A stretch of DNA of 64,000 bases from contig NZ_JAKVIP010000004.1 of NCBI RefSeq assembly GCF_022601875.1, forward strand, positions 135,452-199,451. Reading direction: 5' to 3'. Below the pieces are notes generated by a model. That model did no database searches, was not told where the DNA came from, and saw only the letters and a list, made by a program, of their open reading frames with translations. The position numbers were made by a program, and so were the translations under genes. Positions 23,514 through 32,108 of the stretch are shown piece by piece. Within the stretch, counting starts at the first letter, position 1. Each line of letters begins with the position of its first letter. The DNA comes from Chryseobacterium sp. SSA4.19. GTDB taxonomy: Bacteria > Bacteroidota > Bacteroidia > Flavobacteriales > Weeksellaceae.

Positions 23514-25304
23514 ATGAATAAAAGAATATTCTCATTCTTACTCTTTGCGTTTACGGTTTTTTCGGCGCAGCAGAAGCCGGTACAGATCGCTTTTCTTTCG
23601 GATGTGCATTTTCAGGACTTGTACGGAAGTTTTTCGGATACTGATTTTAAGGGAATTACCAATCCCAAAACCGGGAAACCCACCGTTTTGAGAACAATGG
23701 ATTCCCAACTGCATTCCACGCGGATTTTCAATGAAAACTATTTTGCCTTCCTGAAAGCGCTGGATGATATTGCGGCAAAAGGCATGAAAATTGTCGCTAT
23801 GCCCGGGGATTTTTCGGACGACGGACAGGCTTATAATCTTCGCGGACTGCATAAAATCCTGGAACAGTACCACACAAAATATGGAATCAGTTTTTACCTC
23901 ACGACAGGAAATCATGATCCGGTGGGCCCGTTCAGGCAGGATGCAGGCAAGGATGACTTTCTCGGTCAGGATGGAAACCCGTTGGGGATTTACAGTAAAG
24001 GAAATATGGGGAAAGTCAGGAAGAAAATTATCACAAAAGATATTGCCGAATCAGGGTATCTTGAAATTTTAGATGAGCTGAAAGATTTCGGGTTCTATCC
24101 CCAAAAAGAAAATCTGTTCTGGAGCACGCCTTTTGATTCGGCTTCTGTTAATCATTATTACTATGAACACGCATTGAAGCAGGCAGACTGTTCCAAAAGG
24201 AGGTATGAGGTTTCACCCGGTTTTTCCGTTCCTGACCTGAGCTACGTGGTGGAACCGGTAAAAGGCATCTGGATGATTGCCATTGACGGGAATACCTATA
24301 TTCCGAAAAATTTAGTTGAAGATCCCCGCAATCCTTCAAATTATAAAGGAGCAGGCATCGGCTACAACAATGTGCTTACACATAAAAAACATCTGATTGC
24401 CTGGGTGAAAAAGCTGATGGAAGAAGCAAAAACCAGAGGAAAGACGGTCATTGCCTTTACGCATTACCCGATGATTGATTACAATGACGGAGCCACTTCG
24501 GAAATTAAAAAACTGTTGGGAGACAAAAAATGGCAGTCGGAGCGGGTCCCTGAAGAAACTGTTGCGCAGGCTTTTGCAGAGGCCGGATTGCAGGTTCATT
24601 TTGCAGGGCATATGCACATCAACGATACCGGAATCCGGAAAAGTGGTGATAAGATGCTGGTGAATATCCAGGTTCCTTCACTCGCAGGCTATCTGCCGGC
24701 CTATAAGATCCTGACCATTCATTCCCCGGAAAAAATGGAAGTTCAGACAGAAGTTTTGAACGAGGTCCCTGATTTCAATGCCCTGTTTCCTTTATACGAA
24801 AAAGAATATGAGGCCTTGCAAAAAGACAAGAAGAAAGTCCTTTGGAATAAGGATATTCTACAATCGAAATCGTACCATGATTTCATGCTGTTCCATCTAA
24901 GGGAACTGGTGCGTTTGAGGATGATCCCGGATGATTGGCCCTCTGATTTTGCTGAAAAAGCAAAAACACTGAATGGTGAAGATCTGTTATTATTAATCCA
25001 TGACAAAAACCGGTTAAAACAAAACGGAATCAATCCTGAAGCTTTTAAAAAATGGAATTTTGAAGATGTCCTGTTGGACCTGTATAAATTTCAGTCAGCA
25101 GACGAACTGGCAAAAAAAGATATTTCAAAAGAAAGGCTGGGGCAATATCAGATTCTGGAGGAAATGTATCACAATAGCCAGTCTCAGAACCCGTTCATTA
25201 TACAGCTGAAATCAGTTTTTAATATTCTTACTTTATTATCACATGCAGATCCGGCAGATCATTTTGAGATAGACCTGGAAAGACAGGAGATAAAAAGGTT
25301 GTAG
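23514..25304 (+). CDS. Secreted calcineurin-like metallophosphoesterase
   Basis: The 596-residue protein has a signal peptide (cleavage near FSAQQ, residue 18). The metallophosphoesterase domain shows the metal-site motifs FLSDVHFQD (Asp, His), PGDFSDDG (Asp), TGNHD (Asn-His) , FTHYP and FAGHMH in the usual order. A C-terminal extension of about 180 residues after the GHMH site is helical and unassigned. Likely periplasmic or surface; acts on a phosphate ester, substrate unknown. It lies 73 bp downstream of gene 22592 on the same strand and upstream of a secreted PI-PLC-like enzyme and a SusC/D pair. Confidence 0.9.
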   Translation: MNKRIFSFLLFAFTVFSAQQKPVQIAFLSDVHFQDLYGSFSDTDFKGITNPKTGKPTVLRTMDSQLHSTRIFNENYFAFLKALDDIAAKGMKIVAMPGDFSDDGQAYNLRGLHKILEQYHTKYGISFYLTTGNHDPVGPFRQDAGKDDFLGQDGNPLGIYSKGNMGKVRKKIITKDIAESGYLEILDELKDFGFYPQKENLFWSTPFDSASVNHYYYEHALKQADCSKRRYEVSPGFSVPDLSYVVEPVKGIWMIAIDGNTYIPKNLVEDPRNPSNYKGAGIGYNNVLTHKKHLIAWVKKLMEEAKTRGKTVIAFTHYPMIDYNDGATSEIKKLLGDKKWQSERVPEETVAQAFAEAGLQVHFAGHMHINDTGIRKSGDKMLVNIQVPSLAGYLPAYKILTIHSPEKMEVQTEVLNEVPDFNALFPLYEKEYEALQKDKKKVLWNKDILQSKSYHDFMLFHLRELVRLRMIPDDWPSDFAEKAKTLNGEDLLLLIHDKNRLKQNGINPEAFKKWNFEDVLLDLYKFQSADELAKKDISKERLGQYQILEEMYHNSQSQNPFIIQLKSVFNILTLLSHADPADHFEIDLERQEIKRL

Positions 25305-25505
25305 TCTTCAGTCACATTGAACTTTAAGCAAGCTTCTGTGTAAACGTAAATATTTTATTTTAATGAGTCATGCTTAATTCAGAAAGCAAAGGCAAATAAA
25401 CTTGCTTCGCAAAGCTACAACTCCAGCCTCATCAAATGAACGTGTTGATTTATTTTGCTCCCTCAATGACATACATAACCAAATAAACTTTGCGTTAAAA
25501 GTAAA

Positions 25506-25535
25506 TTAAAAAGCAGCCCGAAAATCAGGCTGCTT
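25506..25535 (-). terminator. Terminator of the PI-PLC-like gene
   Basis: Stem AAGCAGCC / GGCTGCTT with a 9-nt loop; on the minus strand it continues into TTTTT. It lies 29 bp after the stop of gene 25565. The rest of 25305-25564 shows no gene. Confidence 0.72.
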
Positions 25536-25564
25536 ACTATAAATCTAATCGTAAAAAAATGTTT

Positions 25565-26632
25565 TTATTTTCCGTTCACAGGGTTTTTTCTTTCATACGT
25601 ATTTTTCTCAAAGCTGATTTTATAGCTTGATTTAAAAAGCCTACTGGGCTGGTAATAATCCGTAGTAATGACCTGGGCACCGCTCTCTTTGGCCTTCCCA
25701 AACCGTGAATAATCTTCTTTCCTTGCTTCCATCGTATCGGCATCGGCCCTGGTCCGGACAATGTATCCTTGTTTTACCAGATCTGTAATCTCAGGACCCG
25801 GATCATTCATCAGTAAAACGGCAGATTCTGCTGTTCCCGGTTTTGAATTGGTAAATACCATTCTTCCCTGTAAAGACGGGTGATCTTTCATATACAAATC
25901 ACGGTTTTCACTGTTGTTATCCAGCACAAAGAGAAATTTTCCTTTCGCCTCTTTTATTTTCGGCCAGTTTTGCTGCAAAACCGCTTCATTCAAAGTCTTA
26001 TAAGATCCACGGATATCGTCCGGTATTATGATTTTATCTTTCCCTAAATATTTTTTGAGCTCCTGATCAAGCTCATCAAAAAGTTTTGCCGTATAATGTT
26101 CAGGTTCTGTCCCGAACTGATTCGTTTTCCCGTCCTTCGGTTCCAGCGTGATAAAGACCGGCGTGTGGTCGGGATGGGCATCAGACCATTTTTTCAGATC
26201 CTTCAGGCAATCTTCCAAGGTATAATACCAGGTCTGGTAATCCATATCGGTAATATGGATCATTTTATAGCCCGGCTTTTTCATTTTTCCTTCCGGATCA
26301 AAGGAATCGGTGGTTTGCACCAGGTCCAGTATTTTCGGATGGGCATATTTCCCGCCTTTGCTGTCTGCATAGACATCAATTTCCAGGTTTCTCAATCCCA
26401 GGTCAAGTTGCCGGGGAACCGGAATGTGTTCATATTGAATCCTCGGAAGTAAGTTCATGGAATCTTTTTTGGCTAAATAGCGGTACACCTCCGGAAGAAT
26501 TGCTTTTTTATAAGAGTTGTGCGATCCGATCACCTGAATTTCATTGATTTTCAAATCATTCAGATTCTGAGCCTGCGCCCAAAACAGAGTAAATGAGGAT
26601 AAATATAAACCTGAGAAAACGGTCTTTTTCAT
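25565..26632 (-). CDS. Secreted Ca2+-dependent phosphoinositide phospholipase C-like protein
   Basis: A 355-residue protein with a signal peptide ending near AQAQ (residue 22). It has the PI-PLC-like TIM-barrel features of the Ca-dependent phosphoinositide PLC-C1 family: EIQVIGSHNSYKK with the first catalytic His, LRNLEIDVYAD with the metal-binding Glu/Asp, KMIHITDMDYQT, VFITLEPKDG, and a C-terminal RTRADADTMEA. The expected reaction is phosphodiester cleavage of phosphatidylinositol-type or glycerophospho lipids, outside the inner membrane. It is convergent with the metallophosphoesterase gene and divergent from the susC gene, so these may form one functional locus. Confidence 0.86.
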   Translation of the reverse strand: MKKTVFSGLYLSSFTLFWAQAQNLNDLKINEIQVIGSHNSYKKAILPEVYRYLAKKDSMNLLPRIQYEHIPVPRQLDLGLRNLEIDVYADSKGGKYAHPKILDLVQTTDSFDPEGKMKKPGYKMIHITDMDYQTWYYTLEDCLKDLKKWSDAHPDHTPVFITLEPKDGKTNQFGTEPEHYTAKLFDELDQELKKYLGKDKIIIPDDIRGSYKTLNEAVLQQNWPKIKEAKGKFLFVLDNNSENRDLYMKDHPSLQGRMVFTNSKPGTAESAVLLMNDPGPEITDLVKQGYIVRTRADADTMEARKEDYSRFGKAKESGAQVITTDYYQPSRLFKSSYKISFEKNTYERKNPVNGK

Positions 26633-26962
26633 GACTTTAAATTTTGTAACTGCGAAATTAGCACGTGTTTTCTTAAACCTGCTTATCTCCCAGGTTAAGT
26701 GTTTTTTACGATTATGTGAATAGAAAAAAGCGCCTGTTTATAAGTATTTGATAATGAATTCTATTTAATCCTCCAAAAAAAATCCTATTGATATTTAATT
26801 GATTTTAAGATAATATTATGTTAAAATGATTTTATGGCAGATGCTTTTACTTTGTATCCCGAAATAAAAACTAACGTGCTTAAACGAAAAACCACTGTTG
26901 CGGCAACAACAGCGGAATTTTATAAAGCAATGTAATTTCATGCAATTACCTTACTTAATGAT
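26633..26962. promoter_or_regulatory. Divergent promoter region between PI-PLC-like gene and susC
   Basis: No gene is seen in 330 bp. On the minus strand TAATTTCG (26653-26660) is a one-mismatch -7 element before the PLC gene. On the plus strand a near match (TACTTTG, around 26849) lies over 100 nt before susC, leaving a long leader. That leader contains a small hairpin, CTGTTG-CGGCAA-CAACAG, near 26893. No anti-sigma or HTCS gene is next to it, so regulation is unclear. Confidence 0.4.
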
Positions 26963-29900
26963 ATGTACTACAAAATTAATTTTTTTAAGTTTAAAAAACT
27001 AATTCCTATTGCATTAGTTTTTCTGGTGGCCAACCAGGCGCATGCGGAAGAATGTATGACAAACTATTCGGTTTCATTCCGGATGAATGAAACCATTACC
27101 GGAAATATTACGGACCAGGACGGATCTGTGATAGAAGGCGCGAAAATAATAGTAGTGGAAACAGGGGCAACCGCAACGACTGATGCTTCAGGAAATTTCT
27201 CTGTTTCCGCATCAATCGGTCAGACGTTATCCGTTTCTTACGAAGGATATGCTATACAGACCGTAAAAATATCGGGTACTTCCGTTTCTCTGCAGCTGCA
27301 CGCTAAAAAGGAAGCAACTTCTATTGAAGAGGTAAGTCTGGTAGGATACGGTTCTCAGAAAAAATCTGACCTTACCGGCGCTATAAGCCAATTGAAAGCA
27401 GAAAATTTCAAAGAAGGGATGAATATTTCTGTTGACAATTTAATGCAGGGAAAAATTGCCGGTGTCCGTATCGTTCAGTCGAGTGGGGAACCCGGAGCGG
27501 GAGTGAATGTGTCGATCAGGGGAATCGGATCCATCAGAAGCGGAAGCACGCCTTTATTTGTGGTAGACGGTATTCCGCTGAATAATGATCCTGTAAGTGC
27601 TTCAAGTCCGGATATTGGTTTAGGGAATACAGCACCAAAAAATCCATTAAACTTTTTGAATACCAGTGATATCGAATCTATCACAGTATTAAAAGATGCC
27701 TCTGCTGCGGCTATCTATGGAGCAAGAGGTTCAAATGGAGTCGTTCTGGTCACCACAAAAAGAGGGAAGAAAGGAGAGCCGATGTTTACCTATGATACCT
27801 ATTTAGGTTTTTCTTCTGTAATAAAAAAATTAGACCTTCTAACAGCTGATGAGTACAGAGCCTCCGGAATTAATAAATTGTATGATCATGGCGGAAACAC
27901 AGACTGGCAGGACGAAATCTACAGAAATGCAGTTTCTCAGAATCATTCTGTTTCGTTTTCAAAAGCTACGGATACCGGAAGTTATTTTGCCTCACTTTCC
28001 CATATGGATCAGGATGGGATTGTGCTGAACAGCAGTTTCAAAAGGACAACGGCTCGTATCAATGCAGAAGAATCCTTTCTGGATAACAAACGGTTAAAAG
28101 TTAAAGTAAATCTTACAGCAAGTGATATCAGAGAAACAGGAATTCCCAATGGTGGTACTGCAGGATCAGATGGGCAGTTAATTATTCATGCTCTGATGGC
28201 AAATCCTACGCGTTCGGTATATGATGAAAATGGAAATTATACGAACTTTAATATGAATGCTCATTACAACCCTCTGTATTTATTGAGTGTTTATAAGGAT
28301 AAAACCAACACCTTCAGGGTATTGGGAAATACAGAAGCTACGTTGAGAATTTTACCGGGACTGAATTATAAATTTAATTTAGGAATTGACAGAAGCTTAT
28401 CGGAAAGGAATACAACAATGTTCCCAAATATTACCGACAGAAGCCCGAAAGGATTATATTCCCAGGCAAATCTTGATTCTTACAATATTCTTTTGGAACA
28501 TTATTTAACCTATGATTTTAGCTTGAACAGGCATAATTTCAATTTATTGGGAGGTTTCTCTTATCAGAAATTTAAAGCGGCAGCAACTTATCTTGGAGTA
28601 AGAAACTTTGCAAATCAAGGTACGGGAATTGCTCCTGAAATTAATCCTGGATATTCCGGGGATGTCTTTATTCCACAGCCCGGAACGGATCAGGAAAATG
28701 AATTACAATCTTATTTCGGAAGGATAAACTATAATTTTGACAAAAAGTACTTCTTAACAGCATCATTAAGAGCTGATGGTTCTACCCGTTTTGGGGATAA
28801 TAACAAATACGGATATTTCCCGTCAGTTGCTGCAGGCTGGACAATCTCTAACGAAAATTTCCTTAAAGGTTCTTCAATTATTAATGAATTAAAGCTAAGA
28901 GCAAGTTGGGGGCAGACCGGTAATCAGGAGGTTCCGAATAAAATCACGAAAGCAAGTTATTCATTGGCCCCATCTGCAGGATATTATTTGTATGATAATT
29001 TAAACCTTATTAATGGAGTTTTAATTAACAGAACAGAATTTCCTGATTTGAAATGGGAAACTGTAGAGCAAACCAATATAGGTTTAGATTTCAGTTTATG
29101 GAAAAATAAATTATACGGATCGTTGGAGTATTATAATAAATCCACAAAAGATGCAATTTTGTACATTCCATCACCGGTATTAAGCCCAACTACTTACATT
29201 TGGAGAAATTCAAATGGTACTATTGTAAATAAAGGCTTCGAATTTTCATTAGGATCTGAAATTATCAAAAATGAAAACTTCACTTGGAATCTTGATGTCA
29301 ATGGCGCAACGGTAAATAATAAAGTTAAAGAACTTACTGTTACAGAAATTTATTCAGGATCAATATCCGGGCCGGGGCTTTCAGGAGTTACAGCAAACGT
29401 GTATAAAAACGGTTACCAGGCCGGATCTTTTTACGTGTACAACTATTTGGGAATTGATTCGAATGGTAAATATATTTATGAAGATGTAAACGGGGACGGA
29501 AAAATTGGTGAACCAGACAAAAAGATTTTTGAAGGACCTATTCCAAAATTTACTTTCGGGATAAACTCTTATATGAAATACAAAAAGTTGGACTTCGTTT
29601 TCTCTTTCATCGGGCAAACAGGCGGTTATCTTGTAAATAATACGGCATTAGATTTAAGTATCAATAATTTAGCTTCAGATCGGAATGTTTTGAAAAACTT
29701 CTACGATTCAGGAGCAAGCTTTACCAACCAGCCTCAGTTATCTTCTTTGTACCTTGAAAAGTCAGATTTTATCCGTCTGAATAACGTAAGATTGGGATAT
29801 ACTTTTGATATGAATCAGCTTAAATTCTTAAAGAGTATCAATCTTTATGTGAGCGCACAGAATTTATTAACCATTACAAGTTATACAGGTTATGATCCAT

Positions 29901-30007
29901 TGGTGGACACAAGTAAACAAGTTGGAGGGAACCAGTCTCTAGGGATCGATTACACAACCTATCCGTCTGCAAAAACGTTTATTCTGGGTGCTACCGTTAA
30001 ATTTTAA
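26963..30007 (+). CDS. SusC/RagA-family TonB-linked outer membrane protein
   Basis: Outer-membrane importer subunit working with the SusD-like lipoprotein encoded 17 bp downstream. The 1014 residues have a signal peptide (ending near NQAHA, residue 28), a CarboxypepD_reg-like domain (ITGNITDQDGSVIEGAKI to about 115), a TonB-box area (EEVSLVGYGSQKKSDLTGAI), a plug with the SusC signature GSTPLFVVDGIPLN and LKDASAAAIYGARGSNGVVL, then a beta-barrel ending in a C-terminal Phe (ILGATVKF). No STN domain is present, so it is not a sigma-factor transducer. The ligand is unknown; the neighbouring phosphoesterase and phospholipase point to phosphorylated compounds. Confidence 0.94.
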   Translation: MYYKINFFKFKKLIPIALVFLVANQAHAEECMTNYSVSFRMNETITGNITDQDGSVIEGAKIIVVETGATATTDASGNFSVSASIGQTLSVSYEGYAIQTVKISGTSVSLQLHAKKEATSIEEVSLVGYGSQKKSDLTGAISQLKAENFKEGMNISVDNLMQGKIAGVRIVQSSGEPGAGVNVSIRGIGSIRSGSTPLFVVDGIPLNNDPVSASSPDIGLGNTAPKNPLNFLNTSDIESITVLKDASAAAIYGARGSNGVVLVTTKRGKKGEPMFTYDTYLGFSSVIKKLDLLTADEYRASGINKLYDHGGNTDWQDEIYRNAVSQNHSVSFSKATDTGSYFASLSHMDQDGIVLNSSFKRTTARINAEESFLDNKRLKVKVNLTASDIRETGIPNGGTAGSDGQLIIHALMANPTRSVYDENGNYTNFNMNAHYNPLYLLSVYKDKTNTFRVLGNTEATLRILPGLNYKFNLGIDRSLSERNTTMFPNITDRSPKGLYSQANLDSYNILLEHYLTYDFSLNRHNFNLLGGFSYQKFKAAATYLGVRNFANQGTGIAPEINPGYSGDVFIPQPGTDQENELQSYFGRINYNFDKKYFLTASLRADGSTRFGDNNKYGYFPSVAAGWTISNENFLKGSSIINELKLRASWGQTGNQEVPNKITKASYSLAPSAGYYLYDNLNLINGVLINRTEFPDLKWETVEQTNIGLDFSLWKNKLYGSLEYYNKSTKDAILYIPSPVLSPTTYIWRNSNGTIVNKGFEFSLGSEIIKNENFTWNLDVNGATVNNKVKELTVTEIYSGSISGPGLSGVTANVYKNGYQAGSFYVYNYLGIDSNGKYIYEDVNGDGKIGEPDKKIFEGPIPKFTFGINSYMKYKKLDFVFSFIGQTGGYLVNNTALDLSINNLASDRNVLKNFYDSGASFTNQPQLSSLYLEKSDFIRLNNVRLGYTFDMNQLKFLKSINLYVSAQNLLTITSYTGYDPLVDTSKQVGGNQSLGIDYTTYPSAKTFILGATVKF

Positions 30008-30024
30008 TTAAGTTAAAAGAAATT

Positions 30025-31785
30025 ATGAAATCAAAATTTTTAAATAGTAATACAATCGTTTTATCCCTTGCCGTAATGTCATTAATCGAGTGTACCAATC
30101 TGGATGAAAAATTACTTGATGAGGTTCCGAGCTCTGTAGCGGCAGATCCTGAGGCTTCTTTGGCAGCAGCTTACGGACAGCTGGGTGACGGAACTTTCGT
30201 AGATCACGGCAGCGTTTTTGCTTTGCAGGAATATTCTACGGATGAGGCGATCTTACCAACAAGAGGAAGCGACTGGGGAGATGGCGGAAAATGGAGAGCG
30301 ATGCACGAATTTACCTGGGATTCCAATAACGATGTGGTAAAAAATACTTTTAATCAATTGACATTAGGGATTACAAAATCTTTAACGGCAATTGGAAGTA
30401 TTAATAAAAGTAATCTTAATAATAAAGCTTTATTTTTAGCCGAAGCAAAAGGGTTATTAGATTATTATACCTATACCACGATCGATTTATTCGGGCAGGC
30501 GCCTTACAGAGACCCTGATAACTTAAACGCATCCATTGAAATTAAAAAAGCGGAAACTACCATTGATGCTTTAATCACAGATGTTGAAGGACTTATTCCA
30601 AACTTGGCTGATATTAAAACACAGAATACGCATGCCGGAAGATTTACAAAACAGGCGGCATACGCTTTACTCGCAGATATGTATCTCAACAGAGCGGTTC
30701 TGAAGAATAAAACGGCAAGTACATTCAATTTTACAGAACAAGCCGTAAATGGAGGAGGAACCGATATGGATAAAGTGATTCAATACTCTAATTTATTGAT
30801 TAATAATTCCCTTTTTAGCTTAGAATCAAACTATTTCCACAATTTTGATATCAATAATGATACGAGTAAGGAGATGATTTTTACCATCGTGCAAAAGAAG
30901 AATTCACTTAGAAATGCAGATAATGATTTGGCCTATATGTCTATGGAAAGAATACAGAAACCTTCTCCTGATAACAGAGGGACCAATGCAAACTGTATTA
31001 CTCCGGAATTCTATTATTCATGGGACGGAAACCATAATGATCCCCGTTTTCAAAGAACGTATCAGTATGAAGACGGAACATGGTTCAGAAATGACGGAAC
31101 AGACGTAAGCGTACCTTCAACAAGCAAAGTGGAAGGAACGGGAAAGCCTTGGTTCCATTTCAACAGAGGATTGCAGGTAGGCCAGCAATATGGTCCTAAA
31201 ATTCTTGCCAACGGAAATTTTGATATGACAGCTGACGGAAGAATTAAAGTATATAAGCTGTTTACAGAAAAAAATACGACCCTTGCAGCAGACTTCACTC
31301 CCGAACTAAATTTTGATAATCCGTCTGAAGCGGTATTTACACAAGCCCAGATCAACAGAGGCGTAAGAAACTTCAAGTTTGAATTTGATCCCGGTTACGG
31401 AAATAACGGGACAAGCGGGATGGATGTGCCTTTATATAGACTCGGAACTATTTATATGATGCGGGCAGAAGCCTATTTCAGAAGCGGAAATATAACTGCC
31501 GCTCTGAGTGACGTCAACAAATTAAGAACCAGCAGAACCAATGATGCTTTAAAAGGAAATGCTCCTGGTGTTATGCTTGCTTCTTTGGATGCCAACGCTT
31601 TATTTAAAGAATCAGGATACGAGCTGTACTGGGAAATGTATAGGAGAAAAGCAATGATCAGATTCGGAAAATTTGATCTTCCGGGAACGGCAAAACCGGC
31701 TTCCCAGCCTTACCGGAGAATTTTTCCGATTCCTCAGGCCACTCTGGATGCTTCGAAAGAATTTTCACAAAATCCCGGATATTAA
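30025..31785 (+). CDS. SusD/RagB-family outer membrane lipoprotein
   Basis: Surface ligand-binding lipoprotein partner of the preceding SusC-like channel. Lipoprotein signal with the lipobox around LIEC (Cys23), then the SusD N-terminal TPR-like part (EVPSSVAADPEASLAAAYGQL, KGLLDYYTYTTIDLFGQAPY, GRFTKQAAYALLADMYLNRA). The C-terminal RagB/SusD domain ends with VPLYRLGTIYMMRAEAYFRSG and YRRIFPIPQATLD. The 586-residue length is normal. Only 17 bp separate it from susC. Confidence 0.94.
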   Translation: MKSKFLNSNTIVLSLAVMSLIECTNLDEKLLDEVPSSVAADPEASLAAAYGQLGDGTFVDHGSVFALQEYSTDEAILPTRGSDWGDGGKWRAMHEFTWDSNNDVVKNTFNQLTLGITKSLTAIGSINKSNLNNKALFLAEAKGLLDYYTYTTIDLFGQAPYRDPDNLNASIEIKKAETTIDALITDVEGLIPNLADIKTQNTHAGRFTKQAAYALLADMYLNRAVLKNKTASTFNFTEQAVNGGGTDMDKVIQYSNLLINNSLFSLESNYFHNFDINNDTSKEMIFTIVQKKNSLRNADNDLAYMSMERIQKPSPDNRGTNANCITPEFYYSWDGNHNDPRFQRTYQYEDGTWFRNDGTDVSVPSTSKVEGTGKPWFHFNRGLQVGQQYGPKILANGNFDMTADGRIKVYKLFTEKNTTLAADFTPELNFDNPSEAVFTQAQINRGVRNFKFEFDPGYGNNGTSGMDVPLYRLGTIYMMRAEAYFRSGNITAALSDVNKLRTSRTNDALKGNAPGVMLASLDANALFKESGYELYWEMYRRKAMIRFGKFDLPGTAKPASQPYRRIFPIPQATLDASKEFSQNPGY

Positions 31786-31822
31786 ATTTTTTCTTTTTTA
31801 TAAACAATTATTTTTTACTGCA

Positions 31823-31946
31823 AAGAGTCAGTCTCACAACTAAATGATGTGGGTTGAGAATCGACTGTACGAAAATCATTCTCCGACAGGAGGTCGAGAA
31901 AAATCATAAAAAAAGTCCGTTTTCACTAGTTGTGAGACGGACTCTT
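31823..31946. repeat. 124-bp inverted-repeat element, copy 1
   Basis: The 323-bp gap between susD and the BCCT gene contains this element and no gene. Its ends are 20-bp imperfect inverted repeats (AAGAGTCAGTCTCACAACTA at the left; 19 of 20 bases match the complement at the right end). A near-identical copy (about 8 differences in 124 bp) occurs inverted at 55270-55393. An internal hairpin AGTCCGT...ACGGACT can form near the right end. It could be a MITE-like mobile repeat or a structured terminator-like RNA. Confidence 0.8.
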
Positions 31947-32108
31947 GCTATTTACAAAGGATTTTAAATGGACATAATTAATTTTTTCAGTACCTTAGAA
32001 TAGGTATTACTTTAAAAAAGGATTTCGACAAGTAGGAAAACTGAATTTTGACCAATTCCTTTTTAAGAAAAATATTCCTGTTCAGTTTACAATATATTAC
32101 AACACACT

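Noticed and set aside
26096..26452. 118-codon plus-strand frame inside the PI-PLC-like gene
   Set aside because: Antisense to a gene with clear catalytic motifs; composition reflects the complement of that gene.
31823..31946. Complete insertion sequence
   Set aside because: No transposase frame lies in or around either copy; the 124-bp unit is non-coding.
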